In this document: in pieces, positions 1-7,079 of the stretch
How the letters are laid out: each line of letters begins with the position of its first letter
Position numbering within the stretch: the first letter of the stretch is position 1
Assembly (NCBI GenBank): GCA_030600745.1
Contig: JAUVLL010000001.1
Coordinates: 1 to 33,374 of the forward strand
Length of the DNA stretch: 33,374 nucleotides
Origin: Spirochaetaceae bacterium
Lineage (GTDB): Bacteria; Spirochaetota; Spirochaetia; B11-G9
Direction: 5' to 3'
Program-made: the position numbers and the translations under genes
The notes under the pieces: generated by a model
What the model was told of the DNA's origin: nothing
Seen by the model: the letters and a program-made list of their open reading frames with translations, nothing else
Database searches by the model: none

Positions 1-51
1 GTGTCCCGGATACTTGGAGAAATAGTAAAATAAAGCTGTACTGATATTGGC

Positions 52-138
52 TTATAATCCCGAAGATTCAAATTCCAGGATAAATTCCTCTGCATCCATT
101 ATCTTAATTTTATCTTTTTTGAAATTGATCAGAAAGAT
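52..138 (-). pseudogene. possible C-terminal remnant of a PIN-family toxin-like gene
   Basis: Read on the minus strand, this stretch translates to a short open tail ending ...KIKIMDAEEFILEF... before a TAA at 52-54. An in-frame TAG lies just upstream, so only about 28 codons survive. The ending resembles the tails of PIN-family toxin components (a 'gIKIl-pEFL' pattern), but this is a weak match by eye. The rest of 1-338 holds no other gene I can support, apart from a GGGACGG repeat at 187-199 and an A-rich stretch before the transposase gene. Confidence 0.22.
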
Positions 139-186
139 CTATTAGCCCCAATAGAGATCCCGGAATATAGTTCATTCCGTTAGGAA

Positions 187-199
187 AATAGGGACGGAG
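187..199 (+). repeat. GGGACGG repeat, copy 1
   Basis: The 13-mer AATAGGGACGGAG occurs here, again at 1105-1117, and in variant form (AATAGAGGGACGGATG) at 1232-1247, all on the plus strand. The copies flank the RAYT transposase gene on both sides. RAYT enzymes are known to be associated with REP-type repeats, so these may be its cognate repeats. I see no clear hairpin around this copy. Confidence 0.5.
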
Positions 200-338
200 G
201 TTCTAAGACAAAAGACAAGAAGACAAAAGAAAAACAGGAAACCGAGGGAAAGAGCTACATTTTAAGAAAATATCCAAAATTTATAAAAAAAAGCTCAAAT
301 TCAAAAGTGCCAGGCTAAATTCACCCGTACTACTATGT

Positions 339-854
339 ATGAGAAAAACAAGAGAACTGTATGCCGGTGCAAAATACCATGTTACCGCAAAAATTAATCG
401 TGGAGAATTTGCCCTAAAATCCCCTGAAGTAAAAGAATTGTTTCTTCACACTGTACGAAGAGCCAAAAAAAAGTATTCTTTTGAGCTTAGAAGCTTTACC
501 CTCATGGACAACCATATCCACTTCCTTATCAAACCTGGTAAAAACGAGAGTTTATCCAGAATAATGCAATGGATATTAGGTGTGTTTGCAAGAGCTTTTA
601 ACAAATATTTTCATTTAAAGGGTCATGTCTGGTATGATCGTTTCAAAAGTGTTGTTATTAAAAGCTTTGAGCAATTAATAGCCACATTCAGGTATATTTT
701 CAACAATCCTGTTAAAGCAGGGATGGTTGAAAATCCTGAAGAATACGTATATGGATCATTATGGTTTATCCGCCACAAACGATTTGATCTTGTTGAACCT
801 CCAAGACAGTATTTAGCAACTGCATTACCGGAGTTCTTTACAAAAACTGAGTAG
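339..854 (+). CDS. REP-associated tyrosine transposase (RAYT, IS200/Y1 type)
   Basis: The 171-residue protein has the two hallmarks of Y1 HUH transposases: an HxH metal-binding motif in DNHIHFLI (His59, His61), and the nucleophile region FRYIFNNPVKAGMV, with Tyr119 as the likely catalytic tyrosine. The Y-I-x-x-N-P-V-K-A-G signature is typical of the RAYT branch (TnpA_REP), which cuts single-stranded DNA at REP hairpins. Length is near the family norm, so it may be intact. The ATG has no obvious Shine-Dalgarno sequence. There is no accessory TnpB. It sits alone among decayed genes and beside copies of a GGGACGG repeat, which could be its target sequence (inference). Confidence 0.9.
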   Translation: MRKTRELYAGAKYHVTAKINRGEFALKSPEVKELFLHTVRRAKKKYSFELRSFTLMDNHIHFLIKPGKNESLSRIMQWILGVFARAFNKYFHLKGHVWYDRFKSVVIKSFEQLIATFRYIFNNPVKAGMVENPEEYVYGSLWFIRHKRFDLVEPPRQYLATALPEFFTKTE

Positions 855-1104
855 TATTCAGCTCAAAGAAGCATACTGAAGTTTAAACTATCTTCCCTTA
901 ATAAGATAACGGGTTAAATATGTCAGTCTCAGAAGCTATTCGCCTTGATATCTTACCTGGAACTTACCTCCGCTGCATATTGATATGGTATTTCCAGGAA
1001 ATTACCATGCCTTCATGATAACAGAAATAAAATCACGAGAATTAACAAGTATTTTTTAGATCAAGGTCTGAATTACCGGATTTGGTGGGAATTTAGGGGG
1101 TATC
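855..1104. other. intergenic, no intact gene
   Basis: No credible coding frame is visible. An imperfect inverted repeat at 984-1009 (ATGGTATTTCC / GGAAATTACCAT, one bulge) could fold into a hairpin. Function is unknown; it may be a degenerate mobile repeat related to the adjacent transposase gene. Confidence 0.4.
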
Positions 1105-1117
1105 AATAGGGACGGAG
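1105..1117 (+). repeat. GGGACGG repeat, copy 2
   Basis: Identical to copy 1 over AATAGGGACGGAG. It abuts the RCC1-like coding remnant at 1114-1206. Confidence 0.5.
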
Positions 1118-1206
1118 CTACAATATTAGCCTATGGCCAGCTTGGGAGTGGAACCAACACTGACAGTACAATACCTAAAATTGTAGATCCTTTTACTTTA
1201 TGGTGA
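1114..1206 (+). pseudogene. RCC1-repeat protein remnant
   Basis: In one frame this translates to an open tail containing YGQLGSGTNTDSTIP, ending at TGA 1204-1206. The G-Q-L-G-x-G-T core is the signature of RCC1 / BLIP-II propeller repeats. Only about one repeat survives and there is no start codon or upstream coding sequence, so it is a fragment. Its 5' edge coincides with a GGGACGG repeat, suggesting truncation by repeat-mediated rearrangement (inference). Confidence 0.4.
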
Positions 1207-1231
1207 GAAGTATAGTTTGCAGCAGTCGGTA

Positions 1232-1247
1232 AATAGAGGGACGGATG
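1232..1247 (+). repeat. GGGACGG repeat, variant copy 3
   Basis: A variant (AATAGAGGGACGGATG) with a 2-base AG insertion relative to copies 1 and 2. It lies between the RCC1 remnant and the HigA remnant. Confidence 0.4.
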
Positions 1248-1261
1248 TATAACCTCCTGCT

Positions 1262-1452
1262 TTATGCGACAACCAGCGGTTTAATACTCTCGATTTTATC
1301 TCCAGCAGCCTGGGTCGCGTCCCATAAATCTACTGCTCGCTGTGCATTGAGCCAAAAATCTGCAGAATTGCCGAACAGCGCTCACGAATCAGTTCGTTAA
1401 CTGTATGTCGTGAAACACACAACGCATCAGAAAGACTGGTAACCGTGAGTTC
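1262..1452 (-). pseudogene. HigA/VapI-type antitoxin remnant (frameshifted)
   Basis: The minus strand encodes two pieces of a HigA-family (XRE fold) antitoxin in different frames. The first is a helix-turn-helix segment, SLSDALCVSRHTVNELIRER. The second is the C-terminal segment NSADFWLNAQRAVDLWDA through KIESIKPLVVA, ending at TAA 1262-1264. They meet near 1372-1382, where about a dozen residues normally joining them are missing, so an internal deletion has shifted the frame. The N-terminus is also lost. No partner HigB toxin is visible. It is a dead toxin-antitoxin relic among other gene fragments. Confidence 0.7.
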
Positions 1453-1522
1453 ATAATCAGGCCGGCTTATAACCAGGGGCAGAGAGTTCTCTCGGGCTTA
1501 TTTTAAGAATCTCAAATTTATC

Positions 1523-1551
1523 TTGCATTATAACAAAAGTGGGTTTACAAT
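1523..1551 (+). promoter_or_regulatory. sigma-70-type promoter of the lacI-family gene
   Basis: A -35 TTGCAT (1523-1528), a 17-bp spacer and a -10 TACAAT (1546-1551) match the consensus well. The expected start site, near 1558, falls at the edge of the palindromic operator. Bound repressor would block initiation, predicting autorepression. Confidence 0.65.
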
Positions 1552-1593
1552 ACCTTATGGTAACGATACCGGTATCGTTACCATAAGGTATTG
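1548..1593. promoter_or_regulatory. 46-bp perfect palindrome; tandem LacI-family operator
   Basis: The sequence is a perfect inverted repeat centred between 1570 and 1571. Its core is two 12-bp units, GGTAACGATACC (1559-1570) and GGTATCGTTACC (1571-1582), each with the central CG typical of LacI-family operators. The outer arms (CAATACCTTAT and its complement) extend the symmetry well beyond a normal single site. The same 12-bp unit recurs in tandem at 2664-2687. This pattern identifies the likely site of the adjacent regulator. Confidence 0.8.
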
Positions 1594-1625
1594 ATGTAAG
1601 ATTATTAAGGAGTCTGCACGGTTTT

Positions 1626-2630
1626 ATGACTGTAACAATAAAGGATATTGCCAGACATTCAGGTGTTTCAGTTTCTACAGTATCCAGGGTTCTAAATAAG
1701 AAGCCTGATGTAAACACAGAGACTGAAGCCAGGGTAAAGAGTGCAATAAAAGAGCTTGGTTACAGTCCCAGCAGTGTTGCCAGGGGGCTTGTGTTAAAAA
1801 AATCCAATGCCATTGGGTTTGTAGTACCGGATATAACAAATCCTAATTTTCCTGAACTTGCAAGGGGAGTTGTCGAGAAAGCCAGGCAGCATGGCTACTC
1901 TGTCATCTTCTTTGATACGAATCATGATAACAAAGTTGAAAAGGAAGCATTAAAACTTCTTAGAAGTAAGCAGGTGGATGGAATTATTGTTTCTTTTTCA
2001 GAGGCTAACCAGGATGAATTTAAAAAATTAAAAGAGGACCAGTTTCCTGCTGTACAGATCTATCGGAAAAGCCCCAAATCAGTGATATCCACAATTGCCA
2101 TAGACAATATTGATTCTGCATACAGAGCAGTAAAGTACTTAATAAGTCTGGGGCATCGTAGAATTGGTCATATTACTACTGGAATATCAACCCTGTCCGG
2201 AGCAGAACGTTTGGAAGGTTATAAAAAAGCTATTGAAGAATCAGGTATTGAGTACAGGGATGAGTGGATTTTTTCAGGCTCTCATTGTGCGGATACAGGG
2301 TATGAAGGAATGAAGATATTATTAAATCAGGAAAATCGTATAACTGCTCTGTTTGCTTCTCATGATCTGATGGCTGTAGGAGCCTATGAGGCTGTTTTTG
2401 AGAAAGGGCTTTCTATACCCGGTGATATTTCAATAATAGGGCATGATAATATAGAAATATCCAGGCTCGTTCATCCAAAGTTAACTACAATCGATACATT
2501 TAAGAATAAACTGGGTCAGGCCGGGGTTGAACTGCTTCTAGAGGAGATTGGAGAAAGCACAAAAGTAAACCGGGAGATAGTTTTTAAGACAGAATTGATT
2601 GTAAGAGATTCAACCGGTAAAATTGGCTGA
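1626..2630 (+). CDS. LacI-family transcriptional repressor
   Basis: The 334-residue protein has a standard LacI layout. The N-terminal helix-turn-helix (TIKDIARHSGVSVSTVSRVL, about residues 4-23) is followed by the hinge helix region (GYSPSSVARGLV), then a periplasmic-binding-protein-like effector domain including the family motif SIIGHDNIEISRLVHPKLTTID near the C-terminus. An AAGGAG at 1607-1612 precedes the ATG, with somewhat long spacing. It is flanked by two operators of one type (1548-1593 and 2664-2687), so it probably represses both itself and the downstream transport and hydrolase genes until a sugar-like inducer binds. The effector is unknown. Confidence 0.93.
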   Translation: MTVTIKDIARHSGVSVSTVSRVLNKKPDVNTETEARVKSAIKELGYSPSSVARGLVLKKSNAIGFVVPDITNPNFPELARGVVEKARQHGYSVIFFDTNHDNKVEKEALKLLRSKQVDGIIVSFSEANQDEFKKLKEDQFPAVQIYRKSPKSVISTIAIDNIDSAYRAVKYLISLGHRRIGHITTGISTLSGAERLEGYKKAIEESGIEYRDEWIFSGSHCADTGYEGMKILLNQENRITALFASHDLMAVGAYEAVFEKGLSIPGDISIIGHDNIEISRLVHPKLTTIDTFKNKLGQAGVELLLEEIGESTKVNREIVFKTELIVRDSTGKIG

Positions 2631-2651
2631 AGTAATGAATGTAAATTTATT
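2623..2651 (+). promoter_or_regulatory. possible promoter of the ARH-ABC operon
   Basis: A -35-like TTGGCT (2623-2628) lies 17 bp before TTTATT (2646-2651), within an AT-rich block that ends at the operator. The match is only moderate. The geometry (start site near 2658, operator from 2664) copies the arrangement in front of the regulator gene. Confidence 0.35.
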
Positions 2652-2663
2652 TTTAAATAAACC

Positions 2664-2687
2664 GGTAACGATACCGGTAACGTTACC
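2664..2687. promoter_or_regulatory. tandem LacI-family operator before the operon
   Basis: Two adjacent 12-bp units, GGTAACGATACC (2664-2675) and GGTAACGTTACC (2676-2687), repeat the core of the palindrome at 1548-1593. The second unit is itself a perfect palindrome. Position just upstream of the first structural gene indicates repression of the operon by the neighbouring LacI-family protein. Confidence 0.78.
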
Positions 2688-2711
2688 ATGGATGGTAAAC
2701 TGGAAGGGAAA

Positions 2712-3698
2712 ATGATTACCAGAATGAAAATTGATGAGAAAACATTTAAGGACAGGGCTGTTGCAACTATGATTGCCCTTGCTGTAGGAGATGCAGCAGG
2801 AGATCTTGGGAGAGATGATGCTGTAAGACAGAAGTATGGAATTGTTAGCAAGTTACTTCCTGAGGGAAAGAGTACCGATGATACCGAATTTACAGCACTC
2901 TCAGCCAGAGCCTTGCTGGACTGCAAAGATGAGTTTACTGCACAGTTTGTTGCAGACACCTGGCGCAGACTTGTTCTTTCCGATGGCGGAGCAAAAGAGA
3001 GGGGGGGGACCCCGTTATACGGAGCCTTATGGAACCTTTCCCAGGGAATAGAACCTCCTTTATCAGGAAAAGATAATACCCTTAATATAGATGATGGTGC
3101 AGCTATGAGGGCTGCTCCCTTTGGTATAGCTGCTGTCGGTAATCCTGAAGAAGCTGCCCGGCTTGCAGGAATTGATGCATCTGTCAGTCACGATCATGAT
3201 GGTATCTGGGCCGCTCAGGCTATTGCAGCCTCAATATCAGTAGCAGTAACCGGCGCTGGAGTCGACGAAGTTGTTGAAGCAGGACGAAAGTTTATCCCCG
3301 ACGACAGCTGGTTGGGGAGAAGAATGGTTCAGGCTATGGATCTGGTTGATTCCATGGATGATCATTATGAACTCTATGACAGGCTCCATACTGATCTGTG
3401 GGCTCCAAGGCATTCGGTCTCTCCGGAAGCAATTCCTCAGATCTATGCTCTTTACCGTATGTCTAAAGGTAACTTTAGAAAAGGTTTTATCCTTGCGGCT
3501 AATTTTGGAAGGGATGCAGACACAGTAACAGCTCTGGTTTTGGCATTATGTGCAGCAGGGGAGGGGCTTTCTGTTATTCCTGATGAATGGGTAGAACAGG
3601 TGCGGCATCCCGCAGGTGTGTGTCTCTCTTTTGCAAAGGATGAGGATATGTACGATTTAGGTGTTCAACTTGCAGCATATGCATTGAACAGGAGTTAA
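2712..3698 (+). CDS. ADP-ribosylglycohydrolase-family hydrolase (ARH1)
   Basis: Belongs to the DraG/ARH fold (PF03747), which binds two metal ions and cleaves N- or O-glycosidic links such as ADP-ribose to a side chain. Visible ligand motifs, numbered from this start, are STDDTE (Asp56, Asp57) and GRDADT (Asp268, Asp270); SHDHDG is a further conserved-looking patch. I chose the ATG at 2712 because GGAAGGG (2702-2708) precedes it. An in-frame ATG at 2688 abuts the operator and has no ribosome-binding site. It is the first gene of the LacI-controlled operon, 36 bp before the permease gene. A run of eight G lies inside the gene at 3001-3008. Its natural substrate is unknown, and sugar-operon context argues for a small glycoside rather than a modified protein (inference). 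Confidence 0.85.
   Translation: MITRMKIDEKTFKDRAVATMIALAVGDAAGDLGRDDAVRQKYGIVSKLLPEGKSTDDTEFTALSARALLDCKDEFTAQFVADTWRRLVLSDGGAKERGGTPLYGALWNLSQGIEPPLSGKDNTLNIDDGAAMRAAPFGIAAVGNPEEAARLAGIDASVSHDHDGIWAAQAIAASISVAVTGAGVDEVVEAGRKFIPDDSWLGRRMVQAMDLVDSMDDHYELYDRLHTDLWAPRHSVSPEAIPQIYALYRMSKGNFRKGFILAANFGRDADTVTALVLALCAAGEGLSVIPDEWVEQVRHPAGVCLSFAKDEDMYDLGVQLAAYALNRS
3001..3008 (+). repeat. G8 homopolymer tract inside ARH1
   Basis: Eight consecutive G encode part of ...KERGGTP.... A one-base slip would frameshift the protein after about residue 98 and remove the second metal motif. Poly-G tracts of this length are known variable sites in Treponema pallidum. Confidence 0.6.
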
Positions 3699-3734
3699 TA
3701 ATTAAAGGAAATATACAAAAATAAGGGGTGGAAA

Positions 3735-4634
3735 GTGAAAGGAAATATTCAAAAAAGAATAGTAAAAGATAAGCAGATGTATCTATTACTCTTTCCTGTT
3801 ATACTATTCTTTATAATATGGCACTACATACCTATGTGGGGAGCAAGAATTGCATTTCAGGATGTAATGTATATAGGGGCCAATAAATGGGCAGGACTCA
3901 GGCACTTTAAAATGCTTTTTTCTTCCCCTGTATTTTTAAAAGTATTTATGAATACAATTATAATCAGTTCTATGAAAATGTTTCTTATCTTTCCTCTTCC
4001 TATCATTCTGGCCTTTATGCTTAATGAAGTAACCAGCCACGGATTTCGAAAAAGTGTTCAGAGTGTTATTTATCTTCCCCATTTTCTTTCCTGGGTTGTT
4101 ATTGCAGGACTGTTTATATCACTCCTCGCTTCGCCGGATGGCGCAGTGAATAAAGTGCGCATCTTTTTTCATATTAAACCAATAGCATATATGACTTCCA
4201 CTTCGCATATTCGCTGGGTTTTTGTTTTTTCTGAAATCTGGAGGAGTATAGGCTGGGATTCGATACTCTACATAGCTGCAATAAACAGTATTGCGCCGGC
4301 CTTGTACGAAGCGGCAACAATAGACGGTGCTACACCTTTTCAGCAGGCAATGAATATTACATTCCCGGCAATTGTTCCGACAATCGTTACTGTTTTTATT
4401 CTCAATCTCGGATTCTTTATGAATGCCGGTTTTGATCAGGTTTTTAATATGATGAACGATGCAGTTATAAATCATGTTGATATTATAGATACCTATGTAT
4501 ATCGGGTTGGTTTAAAGCAGGGGAATTATTCCCTGGGAACTGCAGCTGGACTTTTTAAGGGTATTATCGGGCTGTTTCTTATTCTGTCAACCGATAAACT
4601 AAGCCGTAAAATTTCCGGTGAGGGGGTTTGGTAA
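3735..4634 (+). CDS. carbohydrate ABC transporter permease, LplB/PotB type
   Basis: A 299-residue inner-membrane permease with about six hydrophobic segments. The EAA loop (YEAATIDGATPFQQAMNITF, about residues 189-208) docks the cytoplasmic ATPase. The N-terminal part (MYLLLFPVILFFIIWHYIPMWGARIAFQDV) is typical of the LplB family that pairs with lipoprotein-type binding proteins. Translation starts at GTG, preceded by an AAGGGGTGG purine stretch. The stop codon overlaps the start of the next permease by one base (TAATG). No ATPase gene is present in the window; this family normally borrows a shared MsmX/UgpC-type ATPase. Confidence 0.92.
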   Translation: MKGNIQKRIVKDKQMYLLLFPVILFFIIWHYIPMWGARIAFQDVMYIGANKWAGLRHFKMLFSSPVFLKVFMNTIIISSMKMFLIFPLPIILAFMLNEVTSHGFRKSVQSVIYLPHFLSWVVIAGLFISLLASPDGAVNKVRIFFHIKPIAYMTSTSHIRWVFVFSEIWRSIGWDSILYIAAINSIAPALYEAATIDGATPFQQAMNITFPAIVPTIVTVFILNLGFFMNAGFDQVFNMMNDAVINHVDIIDTYVYRVGLKQGNYSLGTAAGLFKGIIGLFLILSTDKLSRKISGEGVW

Positions 4635-5518
4635 TGAGTGTAAAAAAACATGGAATCGGACATTTTCTTATAATCTTGTTATTATCTATGGGTGCAATTA
4701 TATTAGTTTATCCATTATACAATCAGCTGATTATTTCTCTTACAGGAACAGATTATATATCAAGAGCCAGTGGGACAACTATAATCCCCTATGGGTTCAC
4801 TTTGAGTACATACAAAACTGTTCTTGCCATTCCTAAAGTAGCAAGGGGCGTTTTTAACTCTATTTTCATCACTGCTGTTGGTCTGGTTATAAATATTGTT
4901 TTTACCAGTATGGGGGCTTATGTTCTTACAAAACGGGACCTGGTGGGTAGAAACTTTTTTATAACCTTGATTGTAATTACGATGATTTTTGAAGGCGGAC
5001 TCATTCCAGATTATTTTCTTATGCGTAAGCTGCATCTTCTTAATTCCTATTGGTCGGTTATTCTTTATAAAGCGATTAATCCTTACTATCTTATTATCCT
5101 TATGCGCTTTTTTGATCAGGTGCCATCTTCTCTTATTGAGGCGGCAAGAATTGACGGTCTTAACGAAACAAAGATCCTTTTTAAAATTGTTATCCCGGTA
5201 AGCGTTGCGGGTATTGCAACCGTAAGTTTGTTTTATGGTGTTTTTCACTGGAATGAGTACTTCAGGGCGATGATCTATCTGACTGATGAATTAAAATTCC
5301 CTCTTCAGGTTGTATTGAGGGAGCTTTTAATCTCTGCAGAAAAAGCATCATTTATCGGCAGCATGAATTATCTCAAAGTAACTGCTGCGGCCCAGCTTGA
5401 TATAAAAGCTATTAAAGCAGCTTTAATAATTATTTCCATTGTACCAATTCTTGCATTCTACCCGTTTGTACTTAAATATTTTGTTAAGGGAAGACTGGAG
5501 GGATCGGTTAAAGAATAA
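4634..5518 (+). CDS. carbohydrate ABC transporter permease, LplC/YtcP type
   Basis: The second permease, with about six membrane spans and an EAA loop, EAARIDGLNETKILFKIVIP, near residues 168-187. The ATG at 4634 overlaps the previous stop (TAATG) and is preceded by GAGGGGG at 4619-4625. An upstream in-frame TTG at 4628 is less likely. It should form a heterodimeric channel with the LplB-type protein, fed by the lipoprotein encoded next. Length (294 residues) is normal. Confidence 0.92.
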   Translation: MSVKKHGIGHFLIILLLSMGAIILVYPLYNQLIISLTGTDYISRASGTTIIPYGFTLSTYKTVLAIPKVARGVFNSIFITAVGLVINIVFTSMGAYVLTKRDLVGRNFFITLIVITMIFEGGLIPDYFLMRKLHLLNSYWSVILYKAINPYYLIILMRFFDQVPSSLIEAARIDGLNETKILFKIVIPVSVAGIATVSLFYGVFHWNEYFRAMIYLTDELKFPLQVVLRELLISAEKASFIGSMNYLKVTAAAQLDIKAIKAALIIISIVPILAFYPFVLKYFVKGRLEGSVKE

Positions 5519-5521
5519 AAA

Positions 5522-5549
5522 ATTGCAGAAAATCTTTTAAATCTGCAAT
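5522..5549 (+). other. intergenic hairpin between permease and binding-protein genes
   Basis: The arms ATTGCAGA (5522-5529) and TCTGCAAT (5542-5549) are perfect complements around a 12-nt loop. No T-run follows, so it is not a classical terminator. It may stabilise an mRNA end, allowing more binding protein than permease to be made (inference). Confidence 0.45.
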
Positions 5550-5576
5550 AGAAACAATGTTTCACAGGAGGATTTT

Positions 5577-6989
5577 ATGAAACGTTTTTTAATTACACTA
5601 CTTATGATGACAATACTTGTATCATTAGTCTTTGTCGGATGTAAGAAGAAAGAAGAGGCCCCCGCTTTATCAACTGAAGTCCCTACTATTCGTATTGTGG
5701 GAAAAGATTTTTCACCTACCGACGATATTAATCTTCAGTTCCTTGAAAAAGTAGCTGCTGGATTTGAAGTGTACTCAGGCCAGAAAGTAAATCTGGAATT
5801 GGTTCAGGTTCCTGATGGCGGATACCAGGAAAAACTGAATCTTATGCTTATGGGTGGTGATATACCAGACATGATATATTTTCAGGGTGGAGATGAAGCT
5901 GTTTCAAAACAGGGTCTTTTAGTTGATTTAAAATCATATGTTGATAATTCAAAAGTAATGCAGAATGTACTTCAGGATTTTAACAAACAGAGAATTGCAA
6001 ATTATCCATACCTTCTCTGGATTGCTCCTCCCCGTGCACGTATAGCTCTTGTCAGAGAAGACTGGTTTGCTGAAGCAGGAGGCAAGGTTCCTGTTACTGT
6101 TGATGACTACTATAATTTTTTTAAGACTATCAAGAACAATCATCCGGATGCATTTGTTATGACCGATACCGGAAATACTACCCGAATGGATTTTACCTTT
6201 GATCATGCTTTTGGTGAGACTGCTACATGGGTTAAACAGGGTGGATCCTATGTTTATAAAAAAGTATCTGATGCAGAAAAAGCAAAATTGGCTTTTTATC
6301 AGAAACTCTATGCAGAAGGTCTTTTTGACAAAGATTATGTAACAACCAAATGGGATACCATGGAAGATAAGCTCTACAATAACAAGGTTGCAATGGCTTT
6401 TGGTACTTCCGGAGTTGTTTGTGATATATACGATACTAAACTGCAGACTAATCAGAATGTTGGTCTTGTGGCTCTTCCTCCTGCAAAGGGTGTTGGTCAG
6501 GGATATTCTGTTTCAACAGCAAAAGAAACAAGAGGCTGGGCAATCAGTGCAACAAGTATGAATCCTGATCTTGTTTTTCAACTGTTGGAATTTATGGCAA
6601 CTGATGAAGGGCAGCTTCTTGATCGTTATGGTGTTGAAGGTGTTCATTATACTGTGGATAATGGTAAATATACAGCTACTGATAAAAAATCAGAATGGTG
6701 GCCCCGAATTAATGAGGTTATGACATATGATGGTCCTATGCCTCTTCTTGGTGTTTTAGGTTTAAAGAGTTGGGACTTCCTCGGTGAATATGTAGTCGGT
6801 GATCCTGACTTTCCTATTCCTGCTGATATGGCTCCAACATGGGATGCTCTGACAAATCTGTATAAAGAATACAATTTTAAGATTATTGCCGGTGAATACT
6901 CTATTGATAAGTTTGATGAATTTGTTAAAGAATGGTATGATCTTGGTGGTGATAAGATTACAGAATATGCACAGGGACAGCTTAAATAA
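5577..6989 (+). CDS. extracellular solute-binding lipoprotein, LplA/YtcQ type
   Basis: A 470-residue family 1 binding protein. The N-terminus is a lipoprotein signal (MKRFLITLLMMTILVSLVFV) with the lipobox ending GC at Cys22, followed by a charged KKKEE linker, so it is membrane-anchored outside the inner membrane. CAGGAGG before the ATG is a strong ribosome-binding site. It captures the substrate for the two upstream permeases. Family members bind mono- and oligosaccharides or glycosides, but specificity cannot be read here. The gene is separated from ARH2 by a palindromic repeat at 7004-7046. Confidence 0.92.
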   Translation: MKRFLITLLMMTILVSLVFVGCKKKEEAPALSTEVPTIRIVGKDFSPTDDINLQFLEKVAAGFEVYSGQKVNLELVQVPDGGYQEKLNLMLMGGDIPDMIYFQGGDEAVSKQGLLVDLKSYVDNSKVMQNVLQDFNKQRIANYPYLLWIAPPRARIALVREDWFAEAGGKVPVTVDDYYNFFKTIKNNHPDAFVMTDTGNTTRMDFTFDHAFGETATWVKQGGSYVYKKVSDAEKAKLAFYQKLYAEGLFDKDYVTTKWDTMEDKLYNNKVAMAFGTSGVVCDIYDTKLQTNQNVGLVALPPAKGVGQGYSVSTAKETRGWAISATSMNPDLVFQLLEFMATDEGQLLDRYGVEGVHYTVDNGKYTATDKKSEWWPRINEVMTYDGPMPLLGVLGLKSWDFLGEYVVGDPDFPIPADMAPTWDALTNLYKEYNFKIIAGEYSIDKFDEFVKEWYDLGGDKITEYAQGQLK

Positions 6990-7003
6990 AACAAATTATT
7001 GTA

Positions 7004-7046
7004 GGCCGTTTGTAAGGGCGCAATTAATCGCGCCCCTACAACGGCC
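7004..7046. repeat. GTAGGGGC-type palindromic repeat, intergenic
   Basis: A long imperfect hairpin with an outer stem GGCCGTT/AACGGCC, a middle stem GTA/TAC and an inner stem GGGCGC/GCGCCC around AATTAAT. The right arm carries GCGCCCCTACAAC, the conserved edge shared with copies at 14142-14170 and 22923-22950. It lies inside the operon between the binding-protein and ARH2 genes, and could dampen read-through or protect the upstream mRNA. No T-run follows it. Confidence 0.7.
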
Positions 7047-7079
7047 ATCAAACATTCGCATCCGCGGATAAGGGAAAAA

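Noticed and set aside
1457..1717. Minus-strand open frame across the lacI promoter and operator
   Set aside because: It lies opposite the promoter, operator and start of the repressor gene and encodes no recognisable protein.
2688..2711. Start of ARH1 at the ATG at 2688
   Set aside because: That ATG directly abuts the operator and has no ribosome-binding site, while the ATG at 2712 has GGAAGGG upstream.
7004..7046. Rho-independent terminator between the binding-protein and ARH2 genes
   Set aside because: The hairpin has no following T-run and matches a dispersed repeat family; gene order argues for read-through.
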